DNA of 64,000 bases. It comes from Euptelea pleiosperma (taxonomy: Eukaryota; Streptophyta; Magnoliopsida; Ranunculales; Eupteleaceae). The stretch lies in assembly GCA_035048495.1 (NCBI GenBank), contig CM068542.1:39647109-39711108 (forward strand). Reading direction: 5' to 3'. The notes under the pieces were generated by a model, which was not told where the DNA came from, ran no database searches, and was given only the letters and a program-made list of their open reading frames with translations. The number at the start of each line of letters is the position of its first letter. Position 1 is the stretch's first letter. Made by a program: the position numbers and the translations under genes. This document shows, in pieces, positions 1 to 11,589 of this stretch.

Positions 1-47
1 CTCCCCGCCATATCTCCATAAATTTACTGTTCTTGATTTGTTTGCAG

Positions 48-2549
48 GAAAAGCAGGCCAAAGTTGACATGGACGGTTGTTTTCCAAGCATTTCTATGTG
101 GGTTATTTGGGTAAGTGAGGAATAATATGGAAATGGGTATCATCAGATCAGTTAGATCTTCTTGGACCGGGTCTGCAGTGATTTTCAAAAATGAGTCTCA
201 GAGATTTCTGGACTTTTTTTTAGGTTTTTTAAGGAAACATGGTTCCAATGTTCCATGCATGTAGTATTCATCAAAGACTTAAATATACAGCGCTGTACAT
301 AGCGGATAGCGCTGCCATTTTTAGCTTCCTCTTCAAACCTTTTAGTTCTCTCTTCTGGGTCCTGTAAAAAACGCACCACGTGGACAGGCCAAAAGTCATC
401 CCGATTGGCTATATCTAACGTACCGTTGGATTTGATCATTTTCCATGGGTTGATTTTTAACCGTGGGATTCGGGTATTATATATTTGGGGTAAACAAGGA
501 ATAGGAATCAACAATTGGGATGATGTTGCCCAACATCTATTCCATCAGTGGCCTCAAAAAGATTGGCACGTCGCGGGTTTTACCCGACCCACAATGCCAC
601 AACGAGAGATAGACCCATTTAAAAAAAAAAAAAAAAAAAAAACACCAAATTTTAATGCTTGTTTTTGTTACCAATAATATTGTTTTACTTTTATTGAATT
701 AGGGGGGCCTTGGTTCAGAATTTTTACGTGGCGAGCTTGACTCTAACGTCTGCAACGTTTGCTTCGGCCATGATGAACCTCATTCCAGCTATTACGTTCA
801 TCATGGCTATTGCTTTTAGGTAGATTCGATCTATTGTGAGGAATTCATTTTTTTTATTTTCTGTTGTTTTTTCTAGATCTTATGTTTAAGAAGAAGGAGA
901 AAGATCAAGCAGACAGCAACTTCTCTGTGTATCTCAGGTTGGAGAGGTTGGCAGTCCAAACAGTGACCGGGAAAGCTAAGATACTAGGCACGCTACTCGG
1001 CATTGGTGGTTCAATGCTCCTCACTTTCTACAAAGGCATGGTCATCAACATGTGGTCAACGAAGTTTGACATGCTGCACCATCATGATCATCCAGGGAGC
1101 CACGTGACAGTATCACAGAATGAATCTGGTAATCGCGTACTGGGTTCATTACTGTCTTTAGGCTCCTGTTTGTCCTATGCAACCTGGTTGATCATTCAGG
1201 TGACTTCACCACGAGATTTTCCCTAAAATGCCCGGAGTACCCTTTACTAATCACCATATCTCTTCTCTGTCCTTTTCCTTATAGACTAAGATGAGTGAGA
1301 GGTATCCGTGTCATTACTCTAGTACGACCATGATGTGTGGGATGGGATCAATCCAGGCCGTTGTTTTCGCCCTCTGCATGGATAGGGACTTGGCGCAGTG
1401 GAAGTTGGGTTGGAATATAAGGCTTCTCACGGTAGCTTATTCGGTATGATCATCTAATTTCAGTGGGTCCCATCCAGGGCGTAATTGGATGATTGCGATG
1501 TGTGTTTATCTCTTGATGGGGCTACGTGTGTTGTGTTGCAGGGAATCCTGGCATCAGGGCTGATCGTGACGTTGATTGCATGGTGTGTACATTTAAGGGG
1601 TCCACTATACGTCTCAGTTTTTGGCCCTTTGACGCTTGTGCTCGTGGCATTGGCGGGGTCCATCCTCCTTGACGAGAAGCTGCATCTTGGAAGGTCCGGA
1701 AAAACGAGCCTATATTCCTCAATTTTTACAATGTTAAGGAACTTGGAAGTAGGGGTGTTAATGGTCCGATCTGGTCCGACGGACTTGGCATATATAGGCC
1801 CACCGGATCGGGTTTGGGCCTGTTTTAAGGCCCACTCATATTTGATCAGACTTGGGCTCGGCTTTCTCATATTTGAAAGCCTGTCCCATTGTGCCTAGCT
1901 ATTAGCCTATAATTAAGCTGTCTGGGGCCTATTTTAGGCCCACCACAGGATGGAACGGGCCTGGGCTTAGATATATTTTGGGCCGGACTTCGACAGGGCT
2001 CACTCCAGGCTTAGCACCTTCTTGGGAAAATGGAATTCCTCTTAACGAAGAGGGTGCGCTTGTAATTTAGAACTGAAAACTTAAAAGATGACAACTAATT
2101 AAAGTCCCGAATCTTAAATTTATCAAACAGCACCGAAAAGTTTGAGAGGGCAAAAATGGCATTTACAGGCTTCGAGATTTTAAATGGGACATAGTTTAGT
2201 TAAAGGGACATTGCAGATCTAAAATGCCTAATTAGGAGAATTTCAAAATTACCTAAAATGTCCCTGCTGTTCAAGAAAAATATTGTGTTTTCCTTCAAAA
2301 AAATAATAATATTGTGTGTTTAATTTTGCATGCAACAGCATATTAGGAACAGTGTTAATAGTGAGTGGGTTATACGTGGTACTGTGGGGGCAAGCAAAGG
2401 AGATGAAGAGGATGTCACAGTTGATGCCGTCGAAGAGCTCGATAGAATCGGAGGCGATAGAGGTTGTTATCACCTCCTCTGCTAATAATTACGATAATAA
2501 TACCACTGATGACCAAAATGCTGATCGATCCACTGGAAATCGGTATTAG
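48..2549 (+). CDS. WAT1-related (UMAMIT/EamA) transporter, 5' partial
   Basis: Probable vacuolar or plasma-membrane transporter of the plant drug/metabolite transporter family (WAT1, nodulin MtN21-like, UMAMIT); members move auxin or amino acids. Exons visible: 48-110, 703-819, 938-1199, 1285-1443, 1542-1693, 2339-2549, all GT-AG and in consistent phase. The first exon (about 58 residues) lies upstream of the window. Family hallmarks seen: RPKLTW near the first visible exon, YVASLTLTSATFASAMMNLIPA, GTLLGIGGSMLLTFYKG, and the last-helix region GTVLIVSGLYVVLWG. The stop at 2547-2549 follows a hydrophilic C-terminal tail of about 50 residues. Visible exon lengths (63, 117, 262, 159, 152, 211) match the gene at 57154 exactly except for exon 4 and the last exon, so this is an older paralogue. 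Introns carry foldback MITE debris (about 345-600) and a GGGCC-word repeat (about 1752-2020). No inactivating change seen; substrate unknown. Confidence 0.9.
1752..2025. repeat. GGGCC-word repeat in intron of WAT1-related gene
   Basis: Begins AGGGGTGTTAATGG and then consists largely of degenerate GGCCCA, GGGCCTGGGC and CCGATCTGG words. The same opening, (T)AGGGRTGTAAACGGGCC, appears at 62249-62426, and a related interior lies in the third intron of the gene at 57154 (about 58310-58480). No coding capacity. Boundaries are approximate. Confidence 0.5.
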
Positions 2550-2799
2550 TAATAACCCCGAAATGGGGACTTTCCATGGTTCGGAGATGAACTTGGAATT
2601 GAAGGATTTCAATGCAGTGGATGAAAAAGTGGTTTAATTTCGTAGTAGCACTATTGTGAATGCATATCGCCTGTTCTCGATCATGGGTGGTTTTGTGTGA
2701 CAAAATGGTGTTTTTTTTGTGTCTGATTCGGCAAGTCATGGAATGCTTTGTTTTTGTTATTGTTATAGATAAGTTATAGAGATTTGAAGTCTGAACCAA

Positions 2800-3085
2800 T
2801 TAGGTTTAAAAGGGGCCGTTATAACGCATTGGGGGCGGGCGTTACTGTTTTTTCCGTTATAACAGCTGCCGTTATAATGGGTTGTAACGAAGAGGGGCAA
2901 AAATGGAAAATAACGGAAATAATGGCCTTTTTTAACTTTTTTTTTTTGGAAAATAACTGTCTTTATGACAGAACGGCTGTTATTTTGAGCATTACAACAA
3001 TATTACATAATGTAAAGGGGGAGGAGATCCTAATCCGTTATAACGGTCGTTATTTTCAGTATATAGAGCAATTTTTAAAACTATG
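2800..3085 (+). repeat. A-family element, TTATAA dialect
   Basis: Element of about 286 bp opening with GGTTTAAAAGGGGCCG and ending TTTTTAAAACTATG. The interior is crowded with variants of CCGTTATAACGG and the segment AGGGGCAAAAATGGAAAA. It is flanked by 11-bp direct repeats GTCTGAACCAA at 2789-2799 and 3086-3096, a target-site duplication length typical of Mutator-like insertions. No ORF of note. Confidence 0.65.
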
Positions 3086-3096
3086 GTCTGAACCAA

Positions 3097-3411
3097 GGTT
3101 TAAAGGAGGCCGTTTTAACAGTTAAACGGACTGGGGGCATTACCGTTTAAACGGCAGTTAAAACGGATTGAAATGGCCAGGGGCAAAAATGGAAATTAAC
3201 GGAATTAAATGGATTTAACTGCCATTTTTTCACAAATTTTTTCAGAATTAATCGGTTGTTTAAACGATTTTAACAGCCGTTTAAACGATTTTAACTGCCG
3301 TTAAAATAAAAAAATGGCCGTTTTTTTTAAAACCGATAAAACGTGTTTAAACGGTTTTAATGGAAACAGGCTTGGGGCGTTACTGTTTAAACGGCCGTTT
3401 TTAAAACCATG
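3097..3411 (+). repeat. A-family element, TTTAAA dialect
   Basis: Element of about 315 bp directly abutting the previous one and sharing its 11-bp flank. GTCTGAACCAA recurs at 3412-3422, so the repeat occurs three times. Ends GGTTTAAAGG and TTTTTAAAACCATG. The layout matches the preceding element (GGGGCAAAAATGGAAA, GGGG-rich spacer), but almost every internal word reads GTTTAAACGG or GTTTTAACGG instead of GTTATAACGG. Confidence 0.65.
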
Positions 3412-3699
3412 GTCTGAACCAAGGAAATTAGCGTCATACTTCCATATTATTTCCCCAGGGGTAGAATTACAACTGCTCCTCAGTAGATTAGGTCTCCTAT
3501 GAAAATTATGTGGAACATTTTGGATGTGGGTGTGTAGACCTAATCATCTGTATTAAAATATCCCTCTGTCAAATTTATGTGGGCCCCACTGCAATGTAAA
3601 GGGCGGTGCCTGACTAGGTCCACACTTGTAGAAAATTGGTCAACGTAAAAGACAAAAATTTCTCTATATTTGGATCTATCTTGTGTGTTATGCTACCTA

Positions 3700-4100
3700 A
3701 TTGCACCTGTACCCACTATAGAAAAGGGTCGGGATCCGGGTGTACTCATAACTTCACTCTTCATCTCGGGCGTGGATTCCAAGAATATTCCTACCGGAGT
3801 GTGCTTTGGCAAAAAGTGAATGCCAGCTCAGCACTATCAACCACTCTTGGATTTTTGGAATCCACACCCATTAGGAGAAAATTTTAGAAGCAGAGGTCAA
3901 CCCCATCGCGACACAATCCCCTCTTCAAAAGCATTTATGGGGTTGTGGTGTGATGTGATTGGCCGCTGCTTCAGCTTCAACAATACACTGCTTCAAAAAA
4001 AAATTCACCCATGAGCATGAGTGAGCAAAAAGTGAATGTCATGTCAGTGTTATCAATCACTGTTGAATTTTCGAAATCGACACCCACAAGCATGAGTGAA
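3700..4100 (+). repeat. Hairpin-type repeat, two degenerate copies
   Basis: Two related blocks, about 3770-3870 and 4020-4095, contain AAAAAGTGAATGYCA followed by a tail ending AATCSACACCCA. In the first block the tail is partly complementary to GTGGATTCCAAGA at about 3771, forming an imperfect stem. The core GTGATGCCAGCTC-like motif also occurs at about 37710 and 48458. No gene is seen between 2550 and 12368. Confidence 0.45.
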
Positions 4101-5640
4101 ATTATGAGTGCAAAAAAAGTGAGCCCGGGGTGCTTGGTCCTAAAGAAAAGTGGTCACTGGCTCAAGTCTTGGAAGATAAGCAATTGTAGGGTCTTTGAGG
4201 GTAGAAGGTCTTCCCTCAAAACTTTGTTGTGTGGAAACTAAAGGTCTTGTTTACATTTAGGTCAAATTGTATGTATAAGGGATGGGTGTTAGATTGGATG
4301 AGGTGGTTCCATTCGTTGTCGATGATTAGGAGGGATTAAGGTGTTTATGAGGGTGTTTGGGTGGGAGGGATGCTTTCTTGTAGAGAGAGAGAGAGGGAGA
4401 GAGAGAGTTTTTAATGATTTGTACTAAACTAAGCCAAGCCAAGGCACAAAGAGTCCTATGAAACAAAAAGAGGCACAAAAAAGAAACAAGTGTGTCTTTT
4501 TAGTCTAAAAGAGATCACGCAAAATAGTTGTTCATTTTCTTTCTTCTCTTCACTTTTTGTAGTAGTTAAAAGTATGCGACACATCTGACAATCGGGGTAT
4601 ATGGATCATTATAATTTCTACTTGGGTACGTATCTACAAACTTTATCAAACTCATAGTGCTCCATATTCTATGTTAATTGATAGAGTAGTAAGGAATTAG
4701 TGTTCTAGATTATGAAAGTGTACGTTTTACACCCATTGGCTAGGACAATTATTAAACTGGTATTACCTAAAATCCACGAATATGATAACAAGAGATCTTA
4801 ATCGTCATTCATTCCACTTTTTGAATGGTCAAGAAAAGTCTAGTGATCGAACAGATATACGTACCCACGAAATGATCTCCTTGGAAGACCTACGGAATAC
4901 TGTATATGCTTCAGTGGTTCTTAGACAATAAGTCATTCAAATCAATGGTCAGTGTTGCATTAATCAGACATGAGAGGAAACTGAATGAACTTTTGGAGAT
5001 TCCCGATACAAAGGATGGTCTACAACTTGGACGGTTCGGATTGATTACCATCTGTGCGACGTTCCTATTGCTTACCCATCTTAAAATACCGTACTTTTGT
5101 TTTCTCATCTTTTAGTAGAAAGGTGCTTTAGTGGCCACCATGTGAATCCCATTACCTTAAAAAAACAATAGATTATATGATATCAACCTTTTGATGAGGT
5201 TAGTGCTCCACAAATCGTCCTCCATTGTTAGGTCAAGAAACTGTATATAAGAAGCATCATTGCGACAAGCCAAGCTTCTCCTGGAGTGCAGGTTGGCACT
5301 TCATCAGTTGCTCACTTCTCTACGTCTGTCAAGATCTCTTTGGGGTCGAGCCCTTGGCTCAATTGGTTGCAACCATGCGGTCGTGACTTTGACCCGGCTG
5401 GCACTGTCCAATTCTCTTAAGATAGTGTCGTTAGGGCACGGGAACCTGTGTTTGTATGTCTATTCCATGTATTGGTGTATTGTTTCTATATATTCACTCC
5501 TCCTGTGCGAGTTATCGATGTAAAGATTGATTGGTTTTGAAGGTCGCGACTCCGAGTCGACTCGCTTTGCCATAGAAACTTTACTTAATTAGCCATCAAT
5601 CTTGTTTAAGATTTTAATCAATGTAAACAAATAATTATTG
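4100..5640. other. Intergenic, no gene recognised
   Basis: AT-rich sequence with a short GA-rich microsatellite (4381-4408). A stretch at about 5345-5400 has a tRNA-like A-box match (TGGCTCAATTGG) followed by a poor B-box match and could be the head of a tRNA-derived SINE, but no poly-A tail or target duplication was found. ORFs here are short and show no family resemblance. Confidence 0.3.
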
Positions 5641-5702
5641 CTTTGAATGCTATGCGATATATTTGTTGGATGTTGGATTCCTATTTTGAAAAAGAGAGCG
5701 TC

Positions 5703-5873
5703 GTGCTATTCCATGGATAATCTGACGAAAATAAGTGCGGTTGAGGTCATTGGCCGTTGGATTCAAGAGATCCAGGCAATTGTTGTCTTGTGGACTGTTG
5801 ATTTGTTGAATCCAATGGTCAATGGCCGCAAACCGCACAAATTTTTGTTCGTTCGGTTATCTGTGGGACAATA
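5703..5873. repeat. Foldback MITE, F family
   Basis: Ends TGCTATTCCATGGATAATC and, inverted, CGGTTATCTGTGGGACAATA. The inner arms (GTCATTGGCCGTTGGATTC and GAATCCAATGGTCAATGGCC) are also inverted repeats. Related copies occur at about 42640-42785 and 47900-48025, inside the two copies of the segmental duplication. Confidence 0.55.
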
Positions 5874-6402
5874 GAGTTTTCCAAAGAGAATAAAAATTGC
5901 AATATATAGTGTAGCAATGACTTGGTTATGGTGATCACCCCTAGAGCCATGAGCCAATCCCTTGAGCCATCATCTTTGCATTTTGCCATTTTTTTTTCCT
6001 AAAGCACCCCAGCAATATTTAATATAGGTTAAGTATACATAAGGGCATTTTGGTCACTTTTTTCTTTTTAATTCCACATGTGCATTATTGCGTGCTTCTC
6101 CACTAGTTATTTTGATTAAGATTGATTGGAGTGGAAAGATAATGAACAATTAAGAACTTGCTAGGATGGGCCCAATGGCGGAGCCGGGGCAACTGCCCCC
6201 CTCGACTTTGAAAATTAAGAAAAAATAAAATTTTTACCTTCCAAAAATACCCTGGTTAGAGGGAAATTCCCCCACCCCAGAACAAAATCCTGGGTCCGCC
6301 ACCGGTTGGGCCCAACTTCAGCCCTAAGCAACCTTGTAGAGGTGGGCAAATTAAAGGTCCAAATCTTTTGGAGAAAAATAATTGATGCAACACTACCTTG
6401 AA

Positions 6403-7745
6403 AGTAGATATAAAGGTAGGCAACTCTTGATAAATAAAATTCCAAAAATAAGATTAAAGTTGCCGACTCCAATAATTAGGATAAGGTGTAGATGATGATG
6501 ATAATGATACTGATGACTTTTGAAGTAATACTAATGTACTGGGGAATCTATATACTCCTTTATATGGGAGGGGGATATCCACCGCACTTTTGGATTATTC
6601 CCTACAAACACCCCCTTATTTATGTGTTGACGATTCCAAAAGTACACTAATGCGCATAACGCCATCATGAAAAAAGGTTTAAACCAAGGTTTAAAAGGGG
6701 GCGTTATGACGGACGGATTGGAAACGTTACTGTTTTTTCGTCATAACAGATTGTAACGTACAGGGGCAAAAATGAGAAAATAACAAAAATAAATGGCACT
6801 AAAATTTGAATTCAAACCTTTGGATTTTTTACATGTTATAATCCAAATTGTATAAGGGCTCTCGCTGAAGCAGTTGATAACGACAAGAGGTTTCTCGCAA
6901 AAAATCACCCCATTCCACTATCACCTAGGTGCTTTTGGAGTATTGGTTAGGTTCCTAACATTTGGTATTAGAGCTAACCCCACGCCATAGGTTCAAGTCA
7001 TAGTAGGGGCAATTTGGGGGTTCACTTAATTAAAAAAGAAGAAGATAAAATAGGGATATTAGAAAAAATGCCAGGGGCCCACTCACAAAAAATGAAAAAA
7101 GAGGGGCAAGGGAATGGAAGTCGCCTCAAAGTGCGCTGCCGTGGACGTCGGCCTTGGAATTGGGTGGCATGTTATGATCTAAACTGTACAAGGGTTTAGC
7201 TTTTCGCTCCACTATCACTTTAGGTGCTTTGGGAATATTCGTTAGGTTTCTAACATTACCCCAAAAATGTGTAAAACCCGTTAAGAAAAAAGGTAGGCGA
7301 CTATAGATAAAATTGTGAAAATAAGATTCAAGTTGCCGACTCCAGTAATTAGGATACGGTGTAGATGATGATGACTTTGAAGTAATACTAATGTATTGGG
7401 GAATCTACACCTTTATATGGGAGAGGGATCCACCGCACTTTTGGATTATTCCCTAAAAAAACCCTTATTTATAGGTGTTGACGATTTCAAAGTACGTACA
7501 CTAGCGCAAAACACCATCATGAAGAAAGGTTTAAACCAAGCTTTAAAAGGGGGCGTTATAACGGACAGATTGGAGGTGTTAAAAAAGGGGCACTGGAATG
7601 AAAGCCGACTCAGAGTGGGCTACCTTGGACATCGGCCTTTGAAATGGGATGGAATGTTATGACCTAAACTGTATAAGGGTTTAACTTTCCACTCCACTAT
7701 TACCTAGGTGCTTTTGGAATATTGTTTAGGTTTCTAACATTACCC
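6403..7745 (+). repeat. Tandem duplication of an LTR-like unit
   Basis: Two direct copies, about 6403-7257 and 7283-7743, share segments such as GTTGCCGACTCCA, GCACTTTTGGATTATTCCCT and a closing CACTATYACYTWGGTGCTTT...TTAGGTTYCTAACATT. Each contains an A-family fragment (from about 6690 and 7540). Immediately after one closing segment, TTGGTATTAGAGC (6961-6973) resembles the initiator-tRNA primer-binding site of plant LTR retrotransposons (usually TGGTATCAGAGC), so the unit may derive from an LTR end. The second copy is internally shortened. No protein-coding remains were recognised. Confidence 0.45.
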
Positions 7746-7899
7746 CAAATAATGTGCAAATTCCATTGTTAAAAAATTCTCAACATAGGGTTGGGCCAAA
7801 CATCCATACTGTTAGAGATCTCAAAGAGTTTGCTACGTCGCTCATACCGTTTGTTTGTAAAGTTTTACTCGTGGGCTAAATGTCCATGTGGTCACTGGC

Positions 7900-8285
7900 A
7901 ACACGAGAAAAAAAAATTTGATCATGACATTTTTTTGGTCTGGGGCGCACCTAAAATGTTACGTGGCACACTCTTAGAGATCAATGACCATACGATTATT
8001 TGAAACATCCTTCGATGGACCTATAGACCAAAAATGAGCCTGATTGGTGTTCTCTAACCGTTGGATATGGAGTTTTTAATGGGTTGATATTCAACCGTGG
8101 GATTCAATAATTATTTTGGGGTACAAAGATCCAACGCCTAGAAAACACTAATTAGGCTACTTTTTGGTCTGCAGGTCCACCTATGGATGTTTCAAGCATC
8201 CGTACATTAATTGATCTCTAAAAGTGTGCCATGTGGTGTTTTTAGGTGTGGTCTAGATGCCAAACAAAAATGCCAGGATCAATAT
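7900..8285. repeat. Foldback MITE, D family, degenerate
   Basis: Left arm has GCGCACCTAAAATG and ACGTGGCACACTCTTAGAG; right arm has the inverse CTAAAAGTGTGCCATGTGG and TTTTAGGTGTGGTC. The centre carries the usual AACCGTTGGAT, TGGGTTGAT and CAACCGTGGGATT segments. Boundaries approximate. Confidence 0.5.
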
Positions 8286-8435
8286 TTTTCTCAAAAATTA
8301 ACATGCACTACATATATAGGACTAGGTGAGGCCACTGAATAATTGGATCGACATGTGGCTCGTTAAAAAATAAAAACAAAAGTCACCACCAAATGGTGGG
8401 TAATACTATATACTAGTACAATCCTATCCCATCCA

Positions 8436-8640
8436 TAGTTTGAAGTCTCGTCCGTGTTCTGGATCGGACACCAATCCAATTAAAAAATGGATTGTCTCGC
8501 CCAAGATCACTGTTTCCTAAAGAAGTGTTACTTCGTCTTGAGCGAGATGCACCGAGACGATGTCGGATTGGACCAATCAAGATCGTGATTGACGTCCTCT
8601 GATCCCGAGATTTTGAACCATGATCCTATTCCCCAAATGT
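8436..8640. repeat. Word-type repeat (GAGACG/GATCGG dialect)
   Basis: Short repeat ending TTTTGAACCATGATCC. The interior is built of GTCTCG, GAGACGATG, GGATCGG and GATCGTGAT words. It has the same closing GAACCATG as the A- and B-type repeats elsewhere in the window. Confidence 0.4.
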
Positions 8641-8661
8641 GGACACAATGCGCACCATTGA

Positions 8662-10604
8662 TGTAATACCCTGAACTATTGTTCATAGATTTTGAGTAAA
8701 TTAATTCTAAAAAAATTAAAATTGCCTCCTTAATTTTTTTTTTATAATTTCTTTTGAATGATAGTTAATTATATTTCTATTGTGGTCGATAAATGACATA
8801 GTTGTAATAACTAATTAGTGAGTTATACTTGTTGGATGTGTCCGTAGAGTCAATATAGAGATATTTTGAACTTAATAATAATCTAAAATGAAGCCTACTT
8901 AATACCCATAGGTCTTAAGCCAATTTTAGCTTATATCCATATTAAAATAGGTCTTTTAGTGAGTTATAAAATTCACGTCATTTAAAGTTACGAAAATCAC
9001 CTAAAATTAAAAATCATACTTTCTAAATCTATTTAATAAAGCATTGGGAGTTTGGAAAATCTTACAAACCCTAAACCATCACTCCAATTAATATTTCTAT
9101 CATCTTTCTTTCCATCTTCCTTCATTGAAGCATCTCTATTAGAGAATAACTAGAAGAACCTTCGAAACCCTAGAAACACATAACGTTTCGCCATTTGACA
9201 TCATCCCTTGAAACAAAAATATTCTTATTATCGAGACGTTAAACATACTCGAATCCCAATTTCATCTAACGACAATTGGTAAGGACATTCGCGGCTACTT
9301 TTTCACTATTGATTCAAGTACGGATGAAGATCAACGGACAAAGTAGGTACACCTACATATTTTAATAGATAATCTTCCTTATTTTACTTTGATAATCATG
9401 TTATATGTATGTGCTTAATTGATAATGTTATGGATATTATTGTGATTTGGATTGGCCGGTGTGTCAGAAAAAAATGATTATAGATAATGATTCGGTATAA
9501 TATTGAAGTGTTAGTTCAGGTGTGATCCTAATGGATACTCGTGAAAATAAAAATTAAGAAGGGCCTGGAGCCCTAAAGTGAAAGACCCCAGACTCCTGCA
9601 GAAGAGCCTTTTGGTTATTCCCGACGTAGGAAGGAGAAGGAGACCCGAGAGTAGGTTGTAATTATAATCGTATGAAAATAATGATATTGGGCTAATTGTG
9701 AAAAATATTTATTATTCTTGGTTGACGTTATTAGTTTATATTATCTGTTATGCATTGAATATGCCATAATTTTTGAATTAGAATATGCGATATTATCTGT
9801 CATATATATGCGGTGTACAGTGGATTATCTACTGGGCTTTGGCTTATGATATTTACCAAATATTTCAGACTTAATTGAGGACGGTGTGAATTTCGGAGTT
9901 AATGTACTTGATAAGGGCGATAATAGCATGGGAAGATCGAATGGCAATATGAGAATATTGATGAGATCAATGCAGGACTCTAGATAATTTTTATTTGTAT
10001 TATTTTTATAGGCTTATTTATTAAAGACTCGCATTGTCTATTATTTAAAAGTTTTGTTTAATTTTAAAATCATGTGAATGATTAATATTTGACTGTCTAA
10101 ACACTTTAATTTTTCCTTTAGATATATGGTTATGAATTCTTAACCAGTGTATTAGTTTTATTGATGTACGGTGCTTATAATTATTTTTACTTATTATCCA
10201 TGTACTATTATTGTTAGGTAGATTTTTGAGTTGAATTACTAAAATAAAATAGTAAATGGTATTTTTAAGCAAAATGCATTCACAAAAGATGCTTAAAATG
10301 AGTTTTTAATCTGTAAATAATTAATAAAATAAATTTTTTATTAAAATTATATTTTTAAAATTTTTTTACGTATACTCGTTTAAATTCTGAAAAGTTAATT
10401 CAAAAAATCTATCAAACAGAAATTTTAGCTAAAATGTCTTTACAAAAGATTTTTTTTATTTTAATATATTATGAATTATGATCATTTAAAAAAAATTATT
10501 TTCGAGTATTTATTTTTATTTTTATCACACCCTGGATCTTGGGTAAATGAATCATTTTTCAGGTGTTCGGGTTGGATCTAGGTGTCCGGATCCGAGGCGT
10601 GACA
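8662..10604. mobile_element. Candidate solo LTR (about 1.94 kb)
   Basis: Opens TGTAATACC and closes GGCGTGACA. The first nine bases and the inverse of the last nine agree in 6 of 9 positions and give the canonical TG...CA termini. Flanking pentamers are ATTGA (8657-8661) and ACTGA (10605-10609), one mismatch, consistent with an aged 5-bp target duplication. The interior is very AT-rich and has no retroviral coding sequence, as expected of an LTR left after recombination. Strand and superfamily cannot be fixed. Confidence 0.4.
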
Positions 10605-10811
10605 ACTGACCAGCTATAACTACCCTGGGTTTCTCACATTGTTCCTCTTTTCAAATGTGTTAGTGTAACTGTACTCAAGTCCACTGTCGTGTAACTGTCT
10701 ATCTATTCTACTATATAACAGACGAAGATCTTTCTTGTGTGCCTCACGCTAAACCCCAAATAGACCGTAATGAGAGACAAGTTGTCTTTGTTTACTGAGA
10801 AGTGAGAACCA

Positions 10812-11200
10812 AGGTTTAAAGGAGACCGTTTTAATGGTTAAACGGGCTGGGGGCATTACCGTTTAAACTGTTTAAACAGCTATTAAAACGGATTGAAACG
10901 CCCAGGGGCAAAAATGAAAAAAAATAGAATTTAACGGAATTAAACAGATTTTAACGGAAAAAATGGCGCTGAAATTCGAATTTGAAAATTAAAAGAAAAT
11001 GGAAATAAACGGATTTAACGACTATTTTTTTCACAAAATTTTTCAGAATTAAACGGCCGTTTAAACGATTTTAACGGCCATTAAAACAAAAAAAAGGTCA
11101 TTTTTTTCAAAACTGATAAAACGTGTTTAAACGGTTTTAATGGAAACGGGCTTGGGGCGTTACTGTTTAAACGGCCGTTTAAGCCGTTTTTAAAACCATG
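10812..11200 (+). repeat. A-family element, TTTAAA dialect
   Basis: 389-bp element flanked by exact 10-bp repeats GTGAGAACCA (10802-10811 and 11201-11210). It starts AGGTTTAAAGGAG and ends TTTTTAAAACCATG. The interior contains many GTTTAAACGG and GTTTTAACGG words and GGGGCAAAAATG. It is closely related to the element at 3097-3411, from which it differs mainly by insertions. Confidence 0.7.
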
Positions 11201-11589
11201 GTGAGAACCACAGTTCGGGTATGCTTAAAAATGCACTCAAAATTGGAGTTGGGCAAGTCAAACTTGTGCTTGGAACAATTTAGATGCTAGGTCCCCTTAC
11301 ACATGCCACATGTCAGTGTATCAAGATCCAGTGGGAGATGTGGTGCCCACATGCCAATTGGGATCCATGTCTTATGTCAACATATTAGGTGGGTCCCTCC
11401 ACGCTGCTGTGTCAGTCGACTAAGTCTATTAAAGTACCATGTGATATCTGATGAGCATAATGGTACATATATCCCAAATCATAGGGTTGGAAAAAGTTTT
11501 CTGAAAAAGGCGCTATTATAACTTCCCAATGCAACAACGAGAGTAGAAGTCGCTTGGAACTTCAAAATTCGAAGTCTCGCATCCCATAA

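Noticed and set aside
1460..1870. 136-codon minus-strand open frame
   Set aside because: Antisense shadow of a WAT1-related exon and the following intron; the + strand exon has the family motifs and splice sites.
5345..5400. tRNA gene or tRNA-derived SINE head (TGGCTCAATTGG)
   Set aside because: The A-box match is fair but the B box is poor, no cloverleaf forms, and no tail or target duplication was found. Mentioned only as a weak possibility.
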